DNA of 34,864 bases from assembly GCA_041653835.1 (NCBI GenBank), contig JBAZEP010000016.1:1-34864 (forward strand). Reading direction: 5' to 3'. The notes beneath the pieces were generated by a model. It worked only from the letters and a program-made list of their open reading frames with translations, had not been told where the DNA came from and searched no databases. The stretch comes from UBA10183 sp041653835 (GTDB lineage: Bacteria > Omnitrophota > Gorgyraeia > Gorgyraeales > Gorgyraeaceae). Positions 24,678 through 32,543 of this stretch are shown here, piece by piece; positions within the stretch are counted from its first letter, which is position 1; every line of letters begins with the position of its first letter. The position numbers and the translations under genes were made by a program.

Positions 24678-25964
24678 ATGAAACCGGTATTACAGGTAGC
24701 TTTAGACTTTGTGGATATGAGCCGCGCGATGAAATGCGCGGAAGAAGCAGTCAGGGGAGGCGCGGACTGGCTGGAAGCGGGTACGCCTCTTATAAAGAGC
24801 GAAGGCCTGAACAGCGTCAGGAAACTGCGCGAAAAATTCCCGGGCATAACAATAACGGCGGACATGAAAATAATGGACGCCGGCCGTGCCGAGGTGGAGA
24901 TCGCGGCAAAGGCGGGCGCTGATATCGTGTGTGTGCTTGCCGCGGCGAGCGACGCTACGATAAAAGAGTGCGTCGACGCCGGCCGCAACTACGGGGCGAA
25001 GATACAGGCAGACCTTATCGCGGTAAAAGACGTTGTGAAAAGGGCGGGGGAAGTGGCTAAACTGGGCGTTGATTATATAGGCATACATTGTTCCATCGAT
25101 GACCAGATGTCCGCTAAGGATCCTTTTGCCGAGCTTGAAGCTATTGCCAGGCGCGTGTCCGTGCCCATAGCGGTCGCGGGCGGGATAAATTCCGAAACAG
25201 CGCCCGATGCCGTCAAATCAGGGGCGAGCGTGATCACCGTAGGCGGGGCGATAAATAAATCCAAAGACGCGAAAAAAGCCGCGCGGGAAATAAAACGCTC
25301 GATAACACAGGTCAAAAAAATAAAAACAAGCCTGTTCAAAAGGGCGGGCGAAAAAGATATTGCCGGGATATTGATGAAGGTTTCCACTTCGAACCTCAGC
25401 GATGCCATGCACAGGCAGGGCGCGCTAAAAGATATTATAAGCGTCAACCCGGGCCTGAGGATGTGCGGCAGGGCGATAACCGTAAGGACGTATCCCGGAG
25501 ACTGGGCAAAGCCTGTCGAGGCGATCGATATAGCTGAGGAAGGCCAGGTAATAGTTATCGACGCCGGAGGCGTCGGGCCCGCGGTGTGGGGAGAGCTGGC
25601 TACGCATGGCGCCATACAGAAAAAAATAGCGGGCGTTGTTATAGACGGCGCTATACGGGATGTCAAAGAAATAAGGGCCCTTAAATTTCCGGCTTTTTCA
25701 AAAATAATTTACCCTTCAGCCGGCGAGCCCAAAGGGTTCGGCGAGATAGGCGTGGGCGTGAACGCGGGAGGAGTGAAGATATTCAACGGGGACTGGATAC
25801 TGGCCGACGATGACGGCGTGGTCGTTATCCCCAAAGACCGGGCAGTGGAATTTGCCAACAGGGCGATGAGCGTGTTGGAAGCGGAAAACAGGATCAGAAA
25901 AGAAATAGACGAAGGTTCTACGCTCTCAAAAGTGACTGAGCTGCTGAAGTGGGAGAAAAAATAA
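24678..25964 (+). CDS. Bifunctional 3-hexulose-6-phosphate synthase / RraA-like fusion
   Basis: Residues 1-212 form an orotidine-decarboxylase-like barrel of the hexulose-6-phosphate synthase type: QVALDFVD (6-13), WLEAGTPLIKSEG with E33, and ADMKIMDAG (61-69) with the D62/K64/D67 triad. HPS condenses formaldehyde with ribulose-5-phosphate, or runs in reverse. Residues about 215-428 are an RraA-like domain with VWGELATHGA (303-312) and DGAIRD (323-328), a fold shared by RNase E inhibitors and class II aldolases. The same fusion is known mainly from archaea. No separate hexulose isomerase (PHI) is seen. A GAGG site precedes the ATG. A keto-gulonate decarboxylase activity is the main alternative for the first half. 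Confidence 0.9.
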   Translation: MKPVLQVALDFVDMSRAMKCAEEAVRGGADWLEAGTPLIKSEGLNSVRKLREKFPGITITADMKIMDAGRAEVEIAAKAGADIVCVLAAASDATIKECVDAGRNYGAKIQADLIAVKDVVKRAGEVAKLGVDYIGIHCSIDDQMSAKDPFAELEAIARRVSVPIAVAGGINSETAPDAVKSGASVITVGGAINKSKDAKKAAREIKRSITQVKKIKTSLFKRAGEKDIAGILMKVSTSNLSDAMHRQGALKDIISVNPGLRMCGRAITVRTYPGDWAKPVEAIDIAEEGQVIVIDAGGVGPAVWGELATHGAIQKKIAGVVIDGAIRDVKEIRALKFPAFSKIIYPSAGEPKGFGEIGVGVNAGGVKIFNGDWILADDDGVVVIPKDRAVEFANRAMSVLEAENRIRKEIDEGSTLSKVTELLKWEKK

Positions 25965-27061
25965 TGCAGAAGAGGATATTCGTAGCGGCGACCAGGCAGA
26001 ATGACGGCAAAACCACCATATCCCTGGGACTCATAAGGGCGTTCAGGAAAAAATTCAAAAGCGTGGGATTCATAAAACCTGTGGGCCAGCGGTATGTATT
26101 CGAGCATGGTTACAAAGTGGACGAAGATTCTGTGCTCATCGAAAAAGTCTGCGGCATGAAATGTTCCATAAAAGACATGAGCCCTGTGGCGATCGACAAG
26201 GGTTTCACCGAGGCCTATATAAAAAGAGGGGACCGAAGGAAACTCGTAGACAGCATTATTTCTTCTTTCGAGCGCATATCCAGGAGAAAGGACCTCGTGG
26301 TCATAGAAGGTACGGGCCATGCGGGGGTAGGCTCCATATTCGACCTTTCCAACGCTAAGGTAGCGAGCCTCCTGGATGCCAGGGTGGTGCTTGTAACGTC
26401 GGGCGGCATAGGCAAACCCATGGACGAGATAGAATTGAACATGGCATTATTCGAAAAAGAAGGCGTGGATGTAGCAGGCGTTATTATCAACAAGGTCATC
26501 CCGTCCAAATACAATAAAATAAAGAAAATATTGACGCTCGGGTTAAAAAGGAAAGGCATTGATGTTTTGGGCGTGATCCCTTACGCGCCCAAGCTTTCGA
26601 ATCCTACGATCCGGAATATCCTGGAAGAGACTAACATGAAACTTGTGTCCAAAAAAACAGGCCTTTCAAATGTCGTGCGGAATATTTTTATAGGCGCGAT
26701 GGAGCCTCATGACGCGCTTGGTTTTATCGAGACGGACTCCCTTTTGATAACTCCCGGCGACAGGGAAGACATTATAATGACTGTTTTAGCGGCCCACTTG
26801 CTTAAGAAAACCGAAAGAAAAATATCGATATCAGGGATCATATTGACAGGGGGCATCCTCCCTAACAGGAAAATAATGAGGCTCGTGGAAAGCGCGGATA
26901 TCCCCGTGCTTTTGACAAGGGAACACACATACAATGCCGCCTCGGAAATACATGACCTTGCCGTAAAAATAAGGCCCAGGGACAAAGAAAAAACTATGAT
27001 AGCCGAGGAGCTGGTAAGGGACTATGTGGATACCGCCAGGCTGCTGGATAAGATTAAATAA
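25964..27061 (+). CDS. BioD-like ATPase with DRTGG domain (phosphotransacetylase N-terminal-like)
   Basis: Residues 1-205 are a dethiobiotin-synthetase-like P-loop domain (ATRQNDGKTT, 9-18; IEGTGH, 114-119; INKVIP, 175-180). Residues about 218-330 are a DRTGG domain (ITPGDR at 262-267, TGG at 295-297, TYNAASEI). This pair occurs as the N-terminal regulatory half of long phosphate acetyltransferases, but the catalytic PTA domain is missing, so it is a stand-alone regulator-like protein of unknown function. The ATG at 25964 shares bases with the upstream stop (TAATG) and has GGGAG eight bases before; an in-frame GTG at 25949 lacks a ribosome site. tatA follows. Confidence 0.85.
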   Translation: MQKRIFVAATRQNDGKTTISLGLIRAFRKKFKSVGFIKPVGQRYVFEHGYKVDEDSVLIEKVCGMKCSIKDMSPVAIDKGFTEAYIKRGDRRKLVDSIISSFERISRRKDLVVIEGTGHAGVGSIFDLSNAKVASLLDARVVLVTSGGIGKPMDEIELNMALFEKEGVDVAGVIINKVIPSKYNKIKKILTLGLKRKGIDVLGVIPYAPKLSNPTIRNILEETNMKLVSKKTGLSNVVRNIFIGAMEPHDALGFIETDSLLITPGDREDIIMTVLAAHLLKKTERKISISGIILTGGILPNRKIMRLVESADIPVLLTREHTYNAASEIHDLAVKIRPRDKEKTMIAEELVRDYVDTARLLDKIK

Positions 27062-27076
27062 CAAGAGGAGGGTTTT

Positions 27077-27250
27077 ATGTTCGGAATAGGTATGCCGGAA
27101 TTAATTTTGATATTGGTGATATGCCTCTTGGTATTCGGCGCCGCCAAATTGCCTGAGATAGGCAAGAGCCTTGGTAAGGCGATAAGTGAGTTCAAAAAAG
27201 GCATGAAAGACAGCGAAACACCCGATAAACAAGACAAAACCAATCCCTAA
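27077..27250 (+). CDS. tatA: Sec-independent translocase protein TatA
   Basis: Small membrane protein that forms the pore of the Tat export system for folded proteins. The 57 residues start MFGIGMPELILILVICLLVF (one membrane helix), then the FG-x2-KLPEIGKSLG hinge and an amphipathic helix. A strong AGAGGAGG site lies upstream. No tatC or tatB is in the window. The TAA stop is the first three bases of the palindrome at 27248. Confidence 0.95.
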   Translation: MFGIGMPELILILVICLLVFGAAKLPEIGKSLGKAISEFKKGMKDSETPDKQDKTNP

Positions 27251-27286
27251 TGCCACATTTAAGACACTGTCTTAAATGTGGCATTA
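27248..27286. repeat. 39-base perfect palindrome starting at the tatA stop codon, GACAcTGTC core
   Basis: TAATGCCACATTTAAGACA (27248-27266) and its exact reverse complement (27268-27286) flank a single C. The left arm begins on the tatA stop. The rpsU promoter starts nine bases later. It is the same length as the der palindrome at 4925 and has the same centre but different outer bases. Confidence 0.9.
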
Positions 27287-27294
27287 GATAGTGC

Positions 27295-27323
27295 TTGACA
27301 GTACAAGGGCTTTTATATAAAAT
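27295..27323 (+). promoter_or_regulatory. Promoter for rpsU and possibly downstream genes
   Basis: TTGACA (27295-27300), a 17-base spacer and TAAAAT (27318-27323); an overlapping TATAAA gives a shorter 15-base spacer. It lies between the tatA palindrome and rpsU, leaving a leader of about 40 bases. Confidence 0.75.
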
Positions 27324-27372
27324 CTATGTATATTTAAGTCCTTTTATCTTACAAGGTTGGGGGTGAAAACTA

Positions 27373-27549
27373 ATGTCGAGAATAGAAATAGCTCCGGGTG
27401 AATCCCTGGAGAAGGCTTTAAGGCGTTTTAAGAAGAAAATAGAGCGCGACGGTTTATTGAAACTATTAAAAGCCCGCAAGCATTACGAGAAACCAAGCGA
27501 AAGAAAAAGAAGAAAGCAGCGTTCTCCTAAAACAACGGGCAGGTATTAA
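27373..27549 (+). CDS. rpsU: 30S ribosomal protein S21
   Basis: A 58-residue basic protein matching bS21: it starts MSRIEIAPGESLEKALRRFK, continues with the KKIERDG helix, and ends in an Arg/Lys-rich tail with KPSERKRRK. It binds the 30S platform near the 3' end of 16S rRNA. A G-rich stretch (GGTTGGGGGTGA) upstream acts as the ribosome site. It is expressed from its own promoter, and its stop codon lies in the loop of a hairpin (27533-27559). Confidence 0.96.
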   Translation: MSRIEIAPGESLEKALRRFKKKIERDGLLKLLKARKHYEKPSERKRRKQRSPKTTGRY

Positions 27550-27559
27550 TCGCCCGTTG
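27533..27559. repeat. Hairpin spanning the rpsU stop codon
   Basis: CAACGGGC (27533-27540) and GCCCGTTG (27552-27559) are exact complements around an 11-base loop that contains the rpsU TAA. There is no T-run, so it is at best a weak terminator or an mRNA 3'-end stabiliser. Confidence 0.6.
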
Positions 27560-27592
27560 GCTCAATATCAGACGCAATTTATTGTGCCCAAG

Positions 27593-30184
27593 ATGATAAA
27601 AAAAATCACTTTATTTTCTGTCTTGGCATTTTTTGTTTTAGGCGCTCTTTTCAGCGCGCCTCTGAATGCCCAGGACACCATAAGACTGGATAACGGTCTT
27701 GAGGCCGTTATAAGAGAAGACCACAGGAACCCGATAGTGGTCTTCTCTGTTTTTATAGATTCCGGTTCCGCGTCCGAAGGGGCGTATGGTTACGCCGGGA
27801 CAGGTATCAGCCACCTGGTAGAGCACATGCTTTTTAAGGGCACAAAAAAATATCCTGCCGGCGCCATAGAAGATATATTGAATAAATATGGGGGCAATAT
27901 AGAGGGCTATACATCGTATGATTATACGGGCTACAGCGTGACGATACTAAAGGACCACCTGGACATAGCGATCGATGTATTAAAGGAAATGCTTACCGAA
28001 CCTCTCTTTGACCGGAAGGAATTGAAAAAAGAAATGGCTGTCATTGAAAGGGAAATGGATATGAATAAGGACGATCCTTCCAGGAGGATTTCCAGGCTGA
28101 CATTCGAAACAGCTTTTCTAAAGCACCCTTACCGCGCGAGCCCCATAGGATATAAAGATAACTTTGAAAGGCTTGAAAGAGAGGATGTGGTAAAATTTTT
28201 CAAAGCAGTATATATCCCGGAAAATATGACCATAGCGGTAGCAGGGGATATAGACAGCCGGGATGTATCCGGCAAAATAAACGCCTCGTTCGGAAATATG
28301 CCGCGCAGGGGAATCATCGCGGATATAAGGCCCGAAGAACCTCCGCAGAGAGGACAGCGGTCAGCGGAAGAAAAGGCTGATATCGACGGCGCTTATATGA
28401 ATATAAGCTTCCACTCCACGGATATTTTCAGCCCCGACCTTTACGCGATGGACATCCTGTCCTTTATTTTAGGGCAGGGAGAAAGTTCGGTATTGAACGA
28501 AAACCTGAGGATAAAAGACGGGCTGGTGCTTTCCGTGACCGCGTATAATTACACGCCGAGGGACCCGGGTATTTTTGTTATATCGAGCGTATTGAAAGAA
28601 GAAAATACCGCCGGGACATTGAAGGCCGTCACGGGGATAATAGAAGGTTTAAAACAGAACGGCGTCAGCGAAAAAGATCTGCTGAAAGCGAAAAATAATT
28701 TCATAGCCGATTACATATACCAGAAGGAGACAATAGAGTCTCAGGCAAACGATATCGCGCAGAGCCAGTTAATGACGGGCGGGCCTGATTTTTTCAAGCA
28801 GTATATAGAAAACATAAAACTCGTGGGCGTAGATGACATAAAAAGGGCGGCTTCAGAATATCTTAACGCGGAGAATATGACGGTAACCGTCCTGAGCAAG
28901 TCGGGCGAGAGCTTGAAACAGTTCATCCCGTCCGGCATAGCCGTGAAGGCCGCCGGGGATGTAAAAAAAATAACACTTTCCAATAAAATCCCGGTTATCC
29001 TGGCGGAAAACCACAGCCTGCCCATGATAGCGCTGACTGTATTGTTCAAGGGCGGTGTCAGGGCGGAGAGCAGGGACAATAACGGTATCTCGATGCTCAC
29101 AAGCCGCATGCTCATGGACGGGACAAGTTTCATGTCGAGGAACGATATGGCGGAATTCTATGAAACGCGGGCAATAGCCATGGGCACATATTCCGGGAAT
29201 AACAGCTCCGGTATTACACTGACATGCCTCAAAGAACATATCGAGGACGGCCTGAGGCTCGCGTCCGATATCTGTATGGCCGCTTCTTTCCAGGAAGATG
29301 AATTCAAAAGAGAAAAAGGCGAGGTCCTTCAGGCGATAGAGATGCAGGATAACAACATAGTCAATCACGGGCACAGGCTTTTGAAGGAGATGCTTTTCAA
29401 AGAGCACCCATACATGTTCCAGGCGACAGGCACAAGCCTGAGCGTCAATAAAATAACCAGGGACCAGGCCGAGGTTTTTTATAAAAATACCGTATCCCCG
29501 GAAAATACCGTGATAGGCGCGGCCGGAGATTTTGAGAGCGGGGAAATGTCCGGTTTGATAGAGAAATATTTCTCGAGGATAGCCGCCGGCGGGGAGCCTC
29601 GCCCTTTGCCCCCAAAAGAGCCGCCCATAGAAAATATAAGGTATAAAACAGCGGAAGTGGACAAGGACCAGTCGCTGATACTTATCGGGTTCCCGGGCAT
29701 AGATATTTACGACAAAGACAGGTATGCCGTAGAGATACTTTCCAATATCCTTTCGAGCCCGTCCGGCGTGTTGTTCGAAAACCTGAGAGAGGACAAAGGC
29801 CTTGTTTACGCGGTAGGCGCTTTCAATGTGCTGGGTATAGACCCCGGTTATCTGGCGGTGTACGCGCTTACTTCGAGGGATAATATAGATAAAGCGAAGC
29901 GCGCGATGCTGGAAGAGCTGGGCATGATAGCCGGGAACGGCGCGAAAAAACAAGACGTGGAAAAATCCAAAAACTATTTAAAAGCGATGCGCAAGGTAGA
30001 TATGCAGACCAGCGCCGGTTTTATTTTCAGCGCGGCCATGGACGAACTGTACGGGCTCGGATACGACAATTATAAGGATTTCGACAAAAACATAGATAAC
30101 GTCACGATGGAAGACATTAAGCGCGCCGCGAAAAGGATATTGACGCCTGATAAATGCGCGGTGCTTATCCTGAGGGGTATATGA
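27593..30184 (+). CDS. Exported double-length M16 (insulinase-type) zinc peptidase
   Basis: The N-terminal signal peptide (about 1-26, cut after LNA) directs it outside the cytoplasm. The first M16 half has the zinc motif H74-L-V-E77-H78 and a downstream Glu in VIEREMDMN (E152 or E154). The second half (from about 435) aligns in layout, with MLTSRMLMDGT, but lacks HxxEH, as expected for the inactive half of a clam-shaped peptidase. At 863 residues it is twice the length of the cytosolic M16 at 13410. I start it at ATG 27593, just before the signal peptide; an upstream TTG at 27557 would put extra residues before it. It overlaps the next gene by four bases. Confidence 0.92.
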   Translation: MIKKITLFSVLAFFVLGALFSAPLNAQDTIRLDNGLEAVIREDHRNPIVVFSVFIDSGSASEGAYGYAGTGISHLVEHMLFKGTKKYPAGAIEDILNKYGGNIEGYTSYDYTGYSVTILKDHLDIAIDVLKEMLTEPLFDRKELKKEMAVIEREMDMNKDDPSRRISRLTFETAFLKHPYRASPIGYKDNFERLEREDVVKFFKAVYIPENMTIAVAGDIDSRDVSGKINASFGNMPRRGIIADIRPEEPPQRGQRSAEEKADIDGAYMNISFHSTDIFSPDLYAMDILSFILGQGESSVLNENLRIKDGLVLSVTAYNYTPRDPGIFVISSVLKEENTAGTLKAVTGIIEGLKQNGVSEKDLLKAKNNFIADYIYQKETIESQANDIAQSQLMTGGPDFFKQYIENIKLVGVDDIKRAASEYLNAENMTVTVLSKSGESLKQFIPSGIAVKAAGDVKKITLSNKIPVILAENHSLPMIALTVLFKGGVRAESRDNNGISMLTSRMLMDGTSFMSRNDMAEFYETRAIAMGTYSGNNSSGITLTCLKEHIEDGLRLASDICMAASFQEDEFKREKGEVLQAIEMQDNNIVNHGHRLLKEMLFKEHPYMFQATGTSLSVNKITRDQAEVFYKNTVSPENTVIGAAGDFESGEMSGLIEKYFSRIAAGGEPRPLPPKEPPIENIRYKTAEVDKDQSLILIGFPGIDIYDKDRYAVEILSNILSSPSGVLFENLREDKGLVYAVGAFNVLGIDPGYLAVYALTSRDNIDKAKRAMLEELGMIAGNGAKKQDVEKSKNYLKAMRKVDMQTSAGFIFSAAMDELYGLGYDNYKDFDKNIDNVTMEDIKRAAKRILTPDKCAVLILRGI

Positions 30185-30987
30185 TAAGGAGGCCCGCGTT
30201 CGCGGGGCAATTCTATCCTCAGACGGAAGCGAGCCTCAGAAAAATGCTGGCGGGATTGATAGAGGTTGTTCCTGAAAAACAGGACGCCATAGGCGTTATA
30301 ATGCCGCACGCCGGTTATGTGTATTCCGGTTATGTGGCGGGCGCTACCATATCCAAGGTGGAGCTTAAAAAGACGGCGGTTATCCTGGGCACCAACCATA
30401 CGGGAAGCGGCGAAAAATTCAGCATCATGACCAGCGGTTCCTGGGCAACGCCCCTGGGGGAAGTAAAGATAGATTCCGAGATAGCGGGGTCTATCCTGAA
30501 AGAAACACCTCTCTTGAAAGAAGACGCCCTCGCGCATCTGCAGGAACATTCCATAGAGGTGGAGGTGCCGTTTTTGCAGTATCTGCGCAGTGACATAAAG
30601 ATAGTCCCTATATCTATAGCTCCGTATGCCGGATTGTCTGAATGCAGGACACTGGGAGAGAACATAGCGAACGGTTTTAAAAAAGTAGGGAGGCCGGGCA
30701 TATTCATAGCCAGCACTGATATGACTCATTACGAATCAAAAGAGAACGCGCAGGAAAAAGACAGGCTGGCCATAGACGCCATATCGAGCATGGACGAAGA
30801 GAAATTATATAACGCGGTAAAAAAGAACAATATCTCCATGTGCGGGCTGGCCGCGGTATGCACGCTTATAAGCGCATGCAGGAATCTGGGCGCGAAAAAA
30901 TCCGGGCTCGTGAAATATCAGACAAGCGGGGACATATCCGGCGATTACGATTCTGTCGTGGGTTACGCGGGGATGATCATATGGTAA
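30181..30987 (+). CDS. MEMO1 family protein (AmmeMemoRadiSam system protein B)
   Basis: A 268-residue protein of the MEMO family, related in fold to extradiol dioxygenases. Visible blocks: RRPAFAGQFYP (3-13), MPHAGYVYSG (41-50, H43), LGTNHTGSG (69-77, H73), EHSIEVEVPFLQYL and STDMTHYE. The function in bacteria is unknown; it often accompanies an AMMECR1 protein and a radical SAM enzyme, neither of which is visible here. The start at ATG 30181 overlaps the upstream stop (ATGA), with the frame fixed by the conserved N-terminus. It overlaps the next gene by seven bases. Confidence 0.92.
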   Translation: MIRRPAFAGQFYPQTEASLRKMLAGLIEVVPEKQDAIGVIMPHAGYVYSGYVAGATISKVELKKTAVILGTNHTGSGEKFSIMTSGSWATPLGEVKIDSEIAGSILKETPLLKEDALAHLQEHSIEVEVPFLQYLRSDIKIVPISIAPYAGLSECRTLGENIANGFKKVGRPGIFIASTDMTHYESKENAQEKDRLAIDAISSMDEEKLYNAVKKNNISMCGLAAVCTLISACRNLGAKKSGLVKYQTSGDISGDYDSVVGYAGMIIW

Positions 30988-31946
30988 AAAACAAGATATC
31001 CGTTATTTTGAAATTCGTCATGAGTTCAGGGCTTCTTTTGCTTTTGATCTGGCTCATGAGGAAAGACACGGGCGATATCATCGATATCCTGAAAGGGTCT
31101 GACAAGGCCCTTATCCTGCTGGCGGTATTTATCAATATCTGTCTTTCCGTGATAGTAGCCTGCAGGTTGAAATTGCTGATGTCCGGCCAGGGAGTGGGAC
31201 TATCCATAAAAGACGCCGTATATCTCACATTTATAGGTTATTTTTTCAATAATTTTTTACCTACCGCTATCGGAGGAGATATTGCCAAGGCGCATTACGC
31301 GTCCAAAAAAACCAATAACAAGGTCGCTTCTTATGCCGCTGTGCTGGCGGACAGGCTGTTAGGTTTCGTGGCCACACTCCTGGTGGCGCTTGTAGGGCTT
31401 ATTTTCATCGGAAAAACCATGGAGAACAAGCTTATCGTATGGGCGGTGCCTTTCGTATTCCTGCTGGCGGTGTTTATGGCGGCATTCCTGCTCAAAAAGA
31501 ACACCGCGGCGAAAAGCCGTTCCACCGGAAAAACAAAGTTGATCCATTCGATAAAAGAAAAAATATTAAAATTATACGGCGCTATAAATCTTTACAGGAA
31601 CCATCCCGTGCTTCTGGTAAAAGGCATAGCGTTGTCATTGGCGCTGCAGATATTGTCCATATCCAGCATTTATATCCTTATATTGAGCATAGGCGGCAAT
31701 ATAGCCCTGTATAAATTGTTTATCGTCATACCGCTTGTCTGGGCAATAAGCATGCTGCCTTCGCTGAACGGCCTTGGCGTGAGGGAAGGGGCATTCGTAT
31801 ATTTCCTCAAAGGCTATATAGGCGCTGAGAAGGCGTTCGCGGTATCGCTTCTCTGGCTCGGCCTGATAATGTTATACAGCGTGATAGGAGGGCTGTTCCA
31901 GTTATTGTATCCCGTCAAGATTGAAACGAAAGGACAACCATCATGA
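30981..31946 (+). CDS. Lysylphosphatidylglycerol synthase-like / UPF0104 membrane protein (flippase-like)
   Basis: A 321-residue integral membrane protein with about eight hydrophobic segments, matching the membrane domain of MprF/AglD-type proteins (UPF0104). Family blocks: YFFNNFLPTAIGGDIAKAHY and VLADRLLGFVATLL, then SMLPSLNGLGVREGAFV. It lacks the C-terminal aminoacyl-transferase domain of MprF, so lipid lysylation is unlikely; lipid or glycan-lipid transport is the usual guess. I start it at ATG 30981 because the extension upstream reads through MEMO1 in another frame and is not membrane-like. Confidence 0.87.
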   Translation: MVKNKISVILKFVMSSGLLLLLIWLMRKDTGDIIDILKGSDKALILLAVFINICLSVIVACRLKLLMSGQGVGLSIKDAVYLTFIGYFFNNFLPTAIGGDIAKAHYASKKTNNKVASYAAVLADRLLGFVATLLVALVGLIFIGKTMENKLIVWAVPFVFLLAVFMAAFLLKKNTAAKSRSTGKTKLIHSIKEKILKLYGAINLYRNHPVLLVKGIALSLALQILSISSIYILILSIGGNIALYKLFIVIPLVWAISMLPSLNGLGVREGAFVYFLKGYIGAEKAFAVSLLWLGLIMLYSVIGGLFQLLYPVKIETKGQPS

Positions 31947-32098
31947 TAGACAAAGAACTCCTGGCAATACTTGCCTGCCCGGCATGTAAGGGCGACGTCG
32001 AATTAAAGGACGATAAAATATGCTGCGTAAAGTGCGGCAAAAAATATCCTGTCAGGGACGGGATACCTGTGATGCTCATAGAAGAAGCGGAGGGATGA
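31943..32098 (+). CDS. Trm112/YcaR family zinc-binding protein
   Basis: A 51-residue protein, MIDKELLAILACPACKGDVE at the start, then KICCVKCGKKYPVRDGIPVM. The CPACK and CVKCG pairs form a zinc-ribbon and the RDGIPVML block is the Trm112 signature. Family members assist methyltransferases in eukaryotes and archaea; in bacteria the role is largely unknown. It overlaps the flippase-like gene by four bases (ATGA) and ends one base before aroQ. Confidence 0.88.
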   Translation: MIDKELLAILACPACKGDVELKDDKICCVKCGKKYPVRDGIPVMLIEEAEG

Positions 32099-32099
32099 T

Positions 32100-32537
32100 A
32101 TGATTAAAATACTGGTGATACACGGGCCGAACCTGAACCTGCTCGGGGAGAGAGAGCCCGGGGTTTACGGCAAGGCCACTATCGAGCTCATCAATGAAAA
32201 ATTGATCGAGACGGCAAAAAAGAAAAAAGCGTCTGTCGATATCTTCCAATCTAACCATGAAGGCGAGATTGTGGACAAGATAGGTAAAGCAAAAGACAAA
32301 TATAACGCCCTTCTTATAAACCCCGCGGCGTATACCCATACAAGCGTTGCTATACGGGACGCTATCTCGGCTGTAAATATACCGGCGGTAGAGGTACATC
32401 TCTCCAATATTTACGCGAGAGAGGATTTCAGGCATGAATCGCTGATAGCCCCTGTTGCCAGGGGCCAGATATCCGGATTCGGGGCCGACAGCTACCTGTA
32501 TGGCCTTGACGCCGCGATAAAGCTGGCAAAGGCGTAA
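32100..32537 (+). CDS. aroQ: 3-dehydroquinate dehydratase, type II
   Basis: Third step of the shikimate pathway. The 145 residues carry IHGPNLNLLGEREP (7-20), the catalytic Y23, QSNHEGEIVDKI, INPAAYTHTS (73-82) and the catalytic H100 in EVHLSN. It belongs to the tightly overlapped run from the M16 peptidase to pepP. It is the only shikimate gene here and, with trpBA, shows aromatic amino acid synthesis. Confidence 0.97.
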   Translation: MIKILVIHGPNLNLLGEREPGVYGKATIELINEKLIETAKKKKASVDIFQSNHEGEIVDKIGKAKDKYNALLINPAAYTHTSVAIRDAISAVNIPAVEVHLSNIYAREDFRHESLIAPVARGQISGFGADSYLYGLDAAIKLAKA

Positions 32538-32543
32538 TATCTT

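Noticed and set aside
27557..27592. TTG start for the exported M16 peptidase
   Set aside because: It would add 12 residues before a clean signal peptide and lies at the end of the rpsU hairpin with no ribosome site; ATG 27593 is preferred, although its own ribosome site is weak.
28853..29953. Long open frame of 366 codons on the minus strand
   Set aside because: It lies wholly inside the exported M16 peptidase gene, shows no recognisable domain, and has the His/Arg/Phe/Tyr-rich composition typical of antisense shadows of a GC-biased gene.
30840..30980. Upstream extension of the flippase-like protein
   Set aside because: The added 47 residues are an out-of-frame reading of the MEMO1 gene and are not hydrophobic; ATG 30981 gives the conserved start.
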